Under the pieces are notes generated by a model that saw nothing but the letters and a program-made list of their open reading frames with translations, made no database searches and was not told the DNA's origin. From Thermoplasmata archaeon (GTDB lineage Archaea > Thermoplasmatota > Thermoplasmata > Lutacidiplasmatales > UBA184), in contig JAJZGO010000002.1 in the NCBI GenBank assembly GCA_021798415.1, positions 1 to 64,000 of the forward strand: DNA of 64,000 nucleotides, given 5' to 3'. Of this stretch, positions 9,057-16,502 are shown in pieces. How positions within the stretch are numbered: the stretch's first letter is position 1; each line of letters opens with the position of its first letter. The translations under genes were made by a program, and so were the position numbers.

Positions 9057-12000
9057 CTACGACGTCGGAGGCTTGTCCGGGCCTTCGCTCCAGGTGTTCG
9101 AACCCGAGCTCCCGCTCGCGGGCGAGCCGGGGCTGCTCGCGCCGGCCGGAGGCGTCCAAGCCTCGGGGGGCGACGACGGGGGCGTCGACTTGCCTCCTCC
9201 GCGGCGGAGGAAGAGCGCAATCAGCCCGACGACGAGCGCGATCACCGCGACCAGGAGCGCGAGCGCGAAGTAGTTGTTGAGGTCCGACTTCGTCGCGAGC
9301 GGCGCCGGGTTCGACGGCGAGTACATCCCCGAGATGCTGGTCGACTGGCCGGCCACGGTCACGCTGCCGTTCCCGCCCTTCACGTTGAAGCCGCCGACCG
9401 AGCCGAGCGCGTAGGTGAACGTTCCGTTCGGCTCGTAGAAGACGAGCGTCGTTCCCGAGGTCGACTGGGTCACGCCGTTGACGGTCGCGTTCCAGCTCGT
9501 CCCGCCCGGGAGGCCTCCCTCGCTGACGGTGACCGCGTAGGTCAACCGCGAGAAGGTCACCCCGACCAGATAGGCGTTCGGTCCCGCAGCGACCGTCCCG
9601 GTCGACGGGGACGCCGCATAGCCGGGCACCGGTCCGACCGCGTAGGGGTAGCTGCCCATCGGCACCGAGAAGGCGATCGACGCCGCCGAGGAGGTCTCGG
9701 CGATGCCGTCGAAGTTCACGGCCCAGCTCGTCCCGGCCACGAGGCCGGTCTCGTTGAACGTGACCGTGAACATCTGGTACTCGTCCGGACCGATCGGGTA
9801 GTAGTCCCACACGCCGCTCGACACGTAGTACGGGGCGAGGACGCCGTACGAGGTGTACGTGTGCCAGTCCGCCCAGTAGTTGCCCACGCCGTTGAGGTCG
9901 AACGAGTTGTAGACGTAGCTCCACGCCTGGACGTGCGTGGGGTCGTAGGTGCGGGTGGCGCCGTTGTCGCCCACGAAGTTGTTGTTGTAGACGAGGTTCC
10001 CTTCCCCGTAGGCGATGTAGACCCCGAAGCTCGAGTCGCCGACGAACGAGCTTCCCGTGACCAGGTTCGACTGGGCGTTCTCGTTCATCTCGACACCGAC
10101 CACGTCGTGGAACGCTCCGATGTTCGAGAGCGTGGCGTACTCGGTTCCGTTCAGGAGGACCCCGAACTCTCCACCGGTTGCGTTGACGTTCGAGAAAGTG
10201 ACGCTTCCCGTGAGCGCCGTACCCGACCCGCCATCGTAGACGGCGGCGGGGTAGGTGGTCGCGGTGACGTTCGACACGGTCGTCAGGCTATCGAGGGTCG
10301 TCACGACCGCGGCCAGGGCGGGCGCGCCGAAAGTAGTGAACACGAACCCCGGCGCCCAGGGCCCGGAAAGGGTCGCGTTGCTCGCCGTGACCCCGTTCAC
10401 GCTCGCGTCGGTGTCCTGGTTGAGCCCGACCGCGAGCGACTGGCCCGAGACCGTGGTCTGGTCGACGGTGACCCAGGACGAACCGAGCGCGAAGACCCCG
10501 ACCGAGCCGTCCGAGGCCGTGGTCCCGCGCACGTTCACGTTGTGGGAGCCTTGGATGATGGTGCCGACGTCTTGGCCCGAGACCGTGACCGTCGTCACGT
10601 TCACGTCCGTAGACGCCAGGATCACCGAGCCCACGCTCGCGGGTCCGGCGGCCGAGATCCCCGAAAGGGAGACGAACGAGGAGCCCGAGACGAGCGCCGC
10701 CTGGCTTCCCGTGGTCGCGTTGACGCTCGAAACGTTGACCCATTCGGAACCGAGCACCGCCACGCCGGAACTCGAGTTCTCGGCGGTGAGGCCCGTGAGC
10801 GTCCCCGACATGAAGTTCTCGAACACGACGCCCGTGCTGCCGTTCGCCACGACGTTCGAGACCGAGGCGCTCGAGCCCCCGAGGAAGCCGACCGCGATGG
10901 GGCTCCCGTTCGTGGCGGTCACACCGTTAACCGAGCTCGTCGTAACGCCGTACCCGACGACCCCCGCGGAGCTGCTCGCGTGGACGGTCGTGACGGTGAG
11001 GCCGATCCCTCCGGTCGCGTAGACAGCCTCCGAACCGGTCTCGGACGATACGCCGCTCAGGGTGGTGGCGTTGGCCCAGAAACCGTCGAACCCGACCGAA
11101 CCGAAGGAGGCGCTCAGGGTGGTGAACGTCCCCGCCGAGCCGCCCTCGTCGAAGACGGCCGCGGAGCCGAACTCGGCGGTAAAGTTGGTCCCGACCGCAT
11201 CGGCGGAGGCGATCACGCTGAACACCGCCGCGCCGAAGCCCGAGACCGAGTTCGTCACGGTCGTGTGCGGCGAGGCGGCGGCCCAGACTCCGAACGAGTC
11301 GTCCTGGGACACGACGTTCGAGATGCTCGCCCCGGTGTCGTTCCAGAGAGAAATCGCTCCTCCCTGGACCACCCCGGCGGGGATCAGGACGCCGGCCAGG
11401 TTGAGGTTCGAGAAGGCATCGTTCGTCCCGTCGTAGACCACATACTGTTGACCGAGGTACGGAATGTTCCCGGTGTACCCGAACGGCGACTGGAACCACT
11501 GGGTGATCCCGTGCCAGTTGGGCCCGACGTAGACGTTGTTGATGTCGACCGCCGCCGAGAACCCGCTCGCCTGCACAAGGCTGAAGGTCGGGAAGCCCCA
11601 GTCGTTCAATCGATTGAACGTGAGGTTCACACGCACCTCGAGATTCTTGAAGGTGTACGGGGCGCTCGCGCTACCCCCGACCGCGGCGGCCAACGCGGAC
11701 GCCTGAGCGGCCGACCCCATGTAGAGGGGTGCGTCCAAGACCGCGGGAGCGGCGACCATCGTGACCGTGTCGGTGGTCGATGCCGAGAACGGCGTGCCGG
11801 CGAACTGATGGTAGCCATCGGCGAACACCGTGAAGTTGTAGCCGAAGAGCACCGGCGGCAGGTAGGTGCTGACGGTCCCCGATAGGTCCGTCGGCGCCCA
11901 GCTGAAATTGTACGTCTGGGCGAGAGCAGGACCGACGAAGACGAAGCCGTAGCTCGGCGTCACGTGCGCCGTGAAGTGGATGCTCCCGCTGCCGGTCTGG

Positions 12001-13304
12001 AGGGTGTTCCAGAGCCCGTAGAGCAGCGAGGGACCGGTCGTGACGTTCTCGGTCGCGCCGAACCACGTGCTGGCCACCCCGACCGCGGTCTCGCCGGTGT
12101 CGCCACCGTAGTCGAATGCGGCCGGGACCCCGGAGTAGGTCGGGCCGACCTGGCGCATCAGGTTCAGGCTGCCGTTCACCGAGTTGATGACGGCGTTCGA
12201 GCCCGCGCCCGGGCCGGTGAAGACGAGCTCGGAGTCGTAGAACGCGCCGATCGGCGTCGCCGTGTTGCCGTTCACCAGGAAGTCCGCGGGCAGCGGGGGT
12301 GCGATGGAGTTGAAGACCACCGTGTCGTAGACGCCCGCGAAAACGTGGCCCGGTTCCGTGACCCGGTAGCCGAACGTCACCTGGCTGCGTCCGCTCGGGT
12401 TGTTCGAGACGTTGTTGTAGAGGGCGATCGTGACCGGGAACGCGAGGGGCATCGTGGGCCCGAGGTCGTAGTAGAACTGGCCCGAGACGAACGTCCCGTT
12501 GAAGGAGTACAGCGTCCCGGGGTTCAGCGAGGGGCCCGAGAAGTTCCAGACGTTGTCGATGAACTGGAGCTGGTGGCCCGAGAAGTCGATGACGTTCTGG
12601 GTCCAGAATGCCGCCGTGGTCGAGCCGGGGATCGAGACGTTGGTCGTCACGGTGTTGAGCTGGACGCCCGACTGGTACGGGCTCGACGCTTGGTTGGCGG
12701 GGAGTCCGTTCCAGTAGTACCCACCGGTGTCTTCGTAGAGCTGACCGGCGGTCGCGTTGTAGCTGTTGAGCGTGAATTGGCCGTCAAAGGAGGGGGTCCA
12801 GTACTGGTAGGGGCCGCCCGAACCGATCCCGAGGTCCCCCACGCCCATCGGGGCCGGAGAGGCCGTGTAGAACGGGCTGATCAGCTGGCCAGGGTTCGAA
12901 GCGGGGTGGGCGAGGAGATTGTAGTTCGGAAGGTACGCCGCGTAGGACGGCACTCGGCCCGTGGAGATCGAGTTCAGGACGCTCGTGACGGTCGAGGTCG
13001 CCGCGAGACCCGCGGTCGACTGGGGAGATGCGCCGGGAGAACCGGGCGAATAGTGCCCCGGGGAAAAGGGCGTCGAGGTCGGCACGGTCGGGGACGAGCC
13101 TTTCGCGGCGGCGAAGTTCCCGCCCCATGGGGTCGAGCCTACGGCCGCCGAGTGAACGCCCGACCCGCTCGCGCTCGTCTGGGACGACCCCGCGATGGAC
13201 TGGGCGCCGGCAAACGCCCCGGCGGGCAGCACCATCAACGCGGCGATTACGAAAACGATCGGCAATGCCCAGACTGCTTTCCGTACGGACGGCAACGCGG
13301 CCAT
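9057..13304 (-). CDS. Giant thermopsin-family surface protease with beta-helix and C-terminal anchor
   Basis: A 1415-residue exported protein. A signal peptide (about residues 8-35) leads into a thermopsin (peptidase A05) domain from about 105 to 530. It is recognised by PAPMGVGDLGI, FWTQNVIDFS, FIDNVWNFSGP and YGGDTGETAVGV. Residues about 540-1190 form a long right-handed beta-helix-like array of Val/Ser/Asn repeats (NosD/parallel beta-helix type), ending at VYNNNFVGDN. Two homologous domains of roughly 75 residues follow, both with E-x-GL-x-x-GTSW. A transmembrane helix (ALALLVAVIALVVGLIALFL) and a Pro/Ser-rich tail close it. A TATA-like TTTGTATAG about 27 bp before the ATG implies a leaderless message. 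Probably an anchored protease or adhesin; catalytic competence is not provable here. Confidence 0.85.
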   Translation of the reverse strand: MAALPSVRKAVWALPIVFVIAALMVLPAGAFAGAQSIAGSSQTSASGSGVHSAAVGSTPWGGNFAAAKGSSPTVPTSTPFSPGHYSPGSPGASPQSTAGLAATSTVTSVLNSISTGRVPSYAAYLPNYNLLAHPASNPGQLISPFYTASPAPMGVGDLGIGSGGPYQYWTPSFDGQFTLNSYNATAGQLYEDTGGYYWNGLPANQASSPYQSGVQLNTVTTNVSIPGSTTAAFWTQNVIDFSGHQLQFIDNVWNFSGPSLNPGTLYSFNGTFVSGQFYYDLGPTMPLAFPVTIALYNNVSNNPSGRSQVTFGYRVTEPGHVFAGVYDTVVFNSIAPPLPADFLVNGNTATPIGAFYDSELVFTGPGAGSNAVINSVNGSLNLMRQVGPTYSGVPAAFDYGGDTGETAVGVASTWFGATENVTTGPSLLYGLWNTLQTGSGSIHFTAHVTPSYGFVFVGPALAQTYNFSWAPTDLSGTVSTYLPPVLFGYNFTVFADGYHQFAGTPFSASTTDTVTMVAAPAVLDAPLYMGSAAQASALAAAVGGSASAPYTFKNLEVRVNLTFNRLNDWGFPTFSLVQASGFSAAVDINNVYVGPNWHGITQWFQSPFGYTGNIPYLGQQYVVYDGTNDAFSNLNLAGVLIPAGVVQGGAISLWNDTGASISNVVSQDDSFGVWAAASPHTTVTNSVSGFGAAVFSVIASADAVGTNFTAEFGSAAVFDEGGSAGTFTTLSASFGSVGFDGFWANATTLSGVSSETGSEAVYATGGIGLTVTTVHASSSAGVVGYGVTTSSVNGVTATNGSPIAVGFLGGSSASVSNVVANGSTGVVFENFMSGTLTGLTAENSSSGVAVLGSEWVNVSSVNATTGSQAALVSGSSFVSLSGISAAGPASVGSVILASTDVNVTTVTVSGQDVGTIIQGSHNVNVRGTTASDGSVGVFALGSSWVTVDQTTVSGQSLAVGLNQDTDASVNGVTASNATLSGPWAPGFVFTTFGAPALAAVVTTLDSLTTVSNVTATTYPAAVYDGGSGTALTGSVTFSNVNATGGEFGVLLNGTEYATLSNIGAFHDVVGVEMNENAQSNLVTGSSFVGDSSFGVYIAYGEGNLVYNNNFVGDNGATRTYDPTHVQAWSYVYNSFDLNGVGNYWADWHTYTSYGVLAPYYVSSGVWDYYPIGPDEYQMFTVTFNETGLVAGTSWAVNFDGIAETSSAASIAFSVPMGSYPYAVGPVPGYAASPSTGTVAAGPNAYLVGVTFSRLTYAVTVSEGGLPGGTSWNATVNGVTQSTSGTTLVFYEPNGTFTYALGSVGGFNVKGGNGSVTVAGQSTSISGMYSPSNPAPLATKSDLNNYFALALLVAVIALVVGLIALFLRRGGGKSTPPSSPPEAWTPPAGASSPGSPASGSSGSNTWSEGPDKPPTS

Positions 13305-13712
13305 GTCGGTCTTTCGTGGCTCGTTCGACTATACAAACCTAGGTGCGGCTCAGGAAACGCCGGCACGTGGCCGGCCCCCAGGGTGCCCGCGGGTCGGCCG
13401 CGCGCCGGGCCGAGATAAGGAATCGAGCCTCGCCGGCCTTAAGCCGGCCTGGGGAGCTTTCCGACCGGGACTCTGGGGTCGCTGGAGGACCCGCCCGCCT
13501 CCCAAGGCGGATGTCGAACGCCCAGGGTCCGGAGGGTACCGACCCCGACCGCCCGCTCCCGAACCCCGGACGTGGTTCTCGGAAACTACCGAACGCGGAT
13601 GCGGGCCGAGGTCCGCCGAGTAGGGTCGGTCCCTCACGAGCGTTCCGGGTCGCCCGGCCGATGTGATCGGCCGCGAACCAACTCCTTAAGCCGCGGGGCC
13701 TTCTCGGGGCCC
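13305..13712. other. Divergent intergenic region, about 400 bp
   Basis: No convincing gene. Open frames here are Arg/Pro/Gly-rich and lack G/C third-position bias. It holds the minus-strand TATA of the thermopsin gene (about 13330-13338). It also has an inverted repeat GCCGGC-cttaa-GCCGGC near 13433-13449, a perfect dyad at 13655-13673 and a TTAAG TATA-like element near 13685-13689 for the gene at 13713. Confidence 0.6.
13655..13673. promoter_or_regulatory. Perfect 19-bp dyad upstream of triad 2
   Basis: CGGCCGAT, a GTG spacer, then ATCGGCCG: an exact inverted repeat with 8-bp arms ending 12 bp before the TTAAG promoter element of the gene starting at 13713. The position immediately upstream of TATA suits an activator or TBP/TFB-recruiting site. 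It does not resemble the 30-bp envelope box. Confidence 0.5.
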
Positions 13713-13991
13713 GTGAGCCTCCTCGAGCTCTTCGTCGTGGTCCTGGTGACCGGCGTGGCGCTCCTGAACGCGGGGGTGCCGCTCGCCGCGTGGGCCCGCT
13801 CCCGGGACGGCCGCTTCGTCCTCTTGGCGGGAGGGAACCTCGCTCTCGCCGCATTGGGGGGCCTTTGGCTATGGGGTCAGCTTCCGGGAAGCCCTCCGCC
13901 GTATACCGAAGTCCAGCTGCCCGCGTTGTCGATCGTATTGGTCGCGGTTCTCCTCGGCCTGGCGGCCACCCTCTGGCCCCGTCATGTCTGA
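13713..13991 (+). CDS. Small membrane protein, triad 2
   Basis: A 92-residue protein with three hydrophobic stretches (about 3-25, 33-53 and 68-88). It is the positional counterpart of 6139-6429, of similar length and helix layout, although residue identity is low. I chose the GTG at 13713 because it opens the first helix and lies about 27 bp from a TTAAG box. It ends three bases before the regulator gene at 13995, so the two form an operon. No family is recognised; a sensor or anti-regulator role is inferred only from the repeated pairing. Confidence 0.6.
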   Translation: MSLLELFVVVLVTGVALLNAGVPLAAWARSRDGRFVLLAGGNLALAALGGLWLWGQLPGSPPPYTEVQLPALSIVLVAVLLGLAATLWPRHV

Positions 13992-13994
13992 GCG

Positions 13995-14522
13995 ATGGAG
14001 GAAGACCCCCTCGCTCTCGAAACGCGGCGTCGGCTGTACGAGGCGGTGCGGATGGCCCCGGGCACCGGGGCCCGCGAGGTCCAGCGCCGTGTCGGTACCG
14101 GTTGGGGCGAAACGGTGTACCACCTCGATCGTCTGACGACGTCCGGGCTGCTCCATCGGGAACGCTCGGGATATCAGGACCATTACTTCGTCGCGACGGT
14201 CCCTCTCGCGGACCGAAGCCTTCTCAAGATCACCCGCTCCCGTTCGGCGCGCCGACTTCTGATCGCCCTCCTCGAAGCCCCGGGGTCGACCGTCCCGGAC
14301 CTCGAGACGCGCACCGGACTGAGCGAGGGCCGTCTCTCCGTCCATCTCCGGCGACTGGCGGAGATAAGGGTGGTGCGGACGGGACGCGCCGGCCGGCTGC
14401 GCACCTTCGAGCTCACCGACCGTGAGCGAGTCCTCCGGACGCTCGTCGCCTTCCGCCGAGGGTTCGCCGACGAGTGGATCGAGCGTACCCTCGAGACGTG
14501 GTCGGAGCTCTTTCGTCCGTAG
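13995..14522 (+). CDS. Tandem winged-helix transcription regulator, triad 2
   Basis: A 175-residue paralog of the regulator at 6431-6955. The first winged helix carries GAREVQRRVGTGWGETVYHL and the second a GLSEGRLSVHLRRLAE recognition segment. Conservation between paralogs is strongest in the DNA-contacting helices of the first domain, so both may read related sites. Copy C of the promoter box begins 14 bp after the stop codon. The gene is coupled to the preceding small membrane protein. Confidence 0.8.
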   Translation: MEEDPLALETRRRLYEAVRMAPGTGAREVQRRVGTGWGETVYHLDRLTTSGLLHRERSGYQDHYFVATVPLADRSLLKITRSRSARRLLIALLEAPGSTVPDLETRTGLSEGRLSVHLRRLAEIRVVRTGRAGRLRTFELTDRERVLRTLVAFRRGFADEWIERTLETWSELFRP

Positions 14523-14535
14523 CGCCGTCGGGTTC

Positions 14536-14565
14536 GGACCAACGGCTTACGGTCTTGGACCAAAA
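14536..14565 (+). promoter_or_regulatory. Envelope promoter box, copy C
   Basis: A 30-bp site starting GGACCAACGG and ending CTTGGACCAAAA. GGACCAA (14536-14542) and TTGGACC (14555-14561) form a near-perfect dyad (6 of 7) around 12 bp, clearer than in copies A and B. Its end is 34 bp upstream of the GTG at 14599. Confidence 0.65.
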
Positions 14566-14598
14566 GCAGGGACAAGGGGAACGCCCTGCTCTCCTCCG

Positions 14599-15591
14599 GT
14601 GGCCGACCGACGAACGCCCCACGGAAGTCGCCGCCGAGGCCGGTGGGACTTCCGGGCGTTCTTCGGGGTCGCCGCGACCGCGCTTGTCCTCGCGGTCACG
14701 CTCGTGCCGTTCGGGTCGGGATCCTCGCTGGGGGCGGACTGGTCCTCGACCACGCTCGCCTGGAGCAACGGCGTGACCCAGTGCATCTTCGTCCCCGGTG
14801 CCCCGACGGTCGCCGTGTCGGCGATGAGCCTCGCCGGCTCGGGTCTCTCGACGACCCTCACGTCTCTCGACGAGGTCACCGCGTCCGGCAACCTCACCGC
14901 GGTGGCGGCCCTCTCTTCGGCGACATGGAACTCGACGAACCTCAGCGGCCCGGATCGGTTCGACATGGCCTACGCCGCGGACGTGCTGATCGTCTCCCCG
15001 GTCAATCCCGCGCGGGTCCTCGGCTCGGTCGGTCTGCGAGTGGACTACCTCCTTCCCGCCTACGCGGATTCCCCTGGCGTCAACCTCCGTAACGTCACTC
15101 AGGAGGTCACCATCACGGACTGGACGTGGCAGGGAGCCGGCGACCGGCTCGCCCTTGGTGTCTCCCTTTGGCCGACGTTCACCGCGCTGGAACGTCTCAC
15201 CGCCCCTTCGCCAACGAGCTATTCGGTGACGAGCGTCGAGGTCCAAACTGGGGAACCGCGGGAGTCCGTGGACCTCGGTCGGTCGGCCAACATCAGCCTC
15301 CCCGCAAATGGGACCGCGCTGGTTCCCGTTACCCCCGAGGTCCAGATCGCGGGGCAGGGCACCTACGCCTCGGTCGGCGTGTGGGTCGGCGCCGTCGCCG
15401 GAGAGTTCCGGTCGCTCTCGTACGTGTCGGTCATCTCGCTTCCCGTGCCCAAGACCCTCGCGGGACTTCCGCTCTACGACTACGCGGCCGTGGGCGGAGC
15501 GGGATTGGTCGCCGTGGCCGCGCTCGCTCTGACGGCGCGCCGAGTGCGCCGGAGACCTTCCGACCTCACCTTCGTGGAGGAGCAACTGTGA
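14599..15591 (+). CDS. Exported, C-terminally anchored surface protein, triad 2
   Basis: A 330-residue protein with a basic N-terminus, a signal/anchor helix (FFGVAATALVLAVTLVPFG), a beta-rich ectodomain with many N-x-S/T sequons, and a final helix (YAAVGGAGLVAVAALALTA) followed by RRVRRRP. It is a remote paralog of 7047-8036. The GTG at 14599 is selected because it sets the same 34-bp spacing from the promoter box as the glycosyltransferase gene and opens just before the signal helix. Its stop overlaps the GTG of the next small gene (GTGA at 15588-15591), so the cupredoxin gene downstream is probably in the same transcript. Function unknown. Confidence 0.7.
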   Translation: MADRRTPHGSRRRGRWDFRAFFGVAATALVLAVTLVPFGSGSSLGADWSSTTLAWSNGVTQCIFVPGAPTVAVSAMSLAGSGLSTTLTSLDEVTASGNLTAVAALSSATWNSTNLSGPDRFDMAYAADVLIVSPVNPARVLGSVGLRVDYLLPAYADSPGVNLRNVTQEVTITDWTWQGAGDRLALGVSLWPTFTALERLTAPSPTSYSVTSVEVQTGEPRESVDLGRSANISLPANGTALVPVTPEVQIAGQGTYASVGVWVGAVAGEFRSLSYVSVISLPVPKTLAGLPLYDYAAVGGAGLVAVAALALTARRVRRRPSDLTFVEEQL

Positions 15592-15815
15592 ACGACGGGG
15601 GAACGGTGGAGAAGAAGCAGGCCGACGATCGTGCGATTGCCGTGGACGAGCGAGAGCGGAGATCCCATTCGGATTCACCTTCCGGGCCTCCTCCCGCCCA
15701 AGCTTCCCGCCCCCACGGGTCGATCATCCTTCGGAGGGTCTTCGACACCTTGCGCGGCGGCCGCCGACCGCGACGCGGCCCGGTGACGGACCCGGCCCCA
15801 TGGGAGGTCCCATGA
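15588..15815 (+). CDS. Small hydrophilic protein coupled at both ends
   Basis: A 75-residue protein, highly charged and without hydrophobic segments. It begins with a GTG overlapping the previous stop (GTGA) and ends with a TGA overlapping the next start (ATGA at 15812). A GGAGG lies 7-11 bp upstream of its GTG. The double overlap is the main evidence that it is translated. Composition is Arg/Asp/Ser/Pro-rich and no family is recognised. Position between an anchored surface protein and a copper protein suggests a cytoplasmic accessory role, which is a guess. Confidence 0.5.
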   Translation: MNDGGTVEKKQADDRAIAVDERERRSHSDSPSGPPPAQASRPHGSIILRRVFDTLRGGRRPRRGPVTDPAPWEVP

Positions 15816-16450
15816 CCGTCTCGAACGGTCGGATCGTTCCCCGGTCGGCGGGACTCCTACGGACCCTGCTGATCGTCGGGGTGGTCGTTGGGTTGCTCGC
15901 ACTCCCGCTTGCCTTGGGCCTCGATCCCACGACGCCGAGAGGTCCCCAGGAGCTTGCGCCGGCGACCACGACTGCCATCAGCGTGCAGGTAACCTCGACG
16001 CTCAAATTCACGCCGGACGTGCTGGATGTCGTCCCGGGTGCCCTCGTTCAACTCGTCGTGATCCAGGAGGCGTCGATCCCCCACACTTTCGTCCTGTCGC
16101 CCGTCGCGAACTTCACGATCCCTGCGAACGACACGCCCGCCCAGCTCTTCGAGTTCTTCAATGCCCACCCACCCCTCGTGAACCTCAGCCTGCCGGGAAC
16201 CCCGGGGGCCCGAGCGTACGCGAACTTCACGGCGCCGTCGGTCGGAACGTATGAGTTCGTCTGCGAGATCCCCGGGCATTTCCAGTCCGGGATGCACGGG
16301 ATTCTGGTCTCGTCGGTCGCCGCTCCGTCGAACGGATCATCGACTCTCTTTACACCGACCGTGCTCATCGTCCTCGGCGCCGTGGTGGTCGTGGTCGGAG
16401 TCGGTTCCGGCCTCGCTCTCTGGCGACGTTCGCGGCGCTCGCCCAAGTGA
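15812..16450 (+). CDS. Anchored blue-copper (plastocyanin/halocyanin-like) protein
   Basis: A 212-residue cupredoxin with an N-terminal anchor or signal helix (about 14-37), a cupredoxin domain (about 55-172) and a C-terminal helix (about 183-203) with a basic tail. All four type I copper ligands are visible: His91 (IPHTF), Cys151, His156 and Met161 (CEIPGHFQSGM). Such proteins shuttle electrons outside the membrane, typically to or from a terminal oxidase or a nitrogen oxide reductase; none is encoded in this window. The start at 15812 is set by the ATGA overlap with the preceding gene; an ATG at 15800 is the alternative. Confidence 0.85.
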   Translation: MTVSNGRIVPRSAGLLRTLLIVGVVVGLLALPLALGLDPTTPRGPQELAPATTTAISVQVTSTLKFTPDVLDVVPGALVQLVVIQEASIPHTFVLSPVANFTIPANDTPAQLFEFFNAHPPLVNLSLPGTPGARAYANFTAPSVGTYEFVCEIPGHFQSGMHGILVSSVAAPSNGSSTLFTPTVLIVLGAVVVVVGVGSGLALWRRSRRSPK

Positions 16451-16502
16451 GGCCTGATGGGCCAGGGGTCTTCGGGAAACGTGGCGGCACCGGAGGGATA
16501 GA

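Noticed and set aside
8478..11885. A very long open frame antisense to the thermopsin gene, and similar long frames opposite other genes
   Set aside because: They are Arg/Asp/Glu-rich translations without domains. They arise because high-GC third positions remove stop codons on the opposite strand.
13343..13666. Plus-strand 107-codon frame in the divergent region
   Set aside because: Arg/Pro/Gly-rich, no third-position GC bias, and it crosses the promoter of the thermopsin gene.
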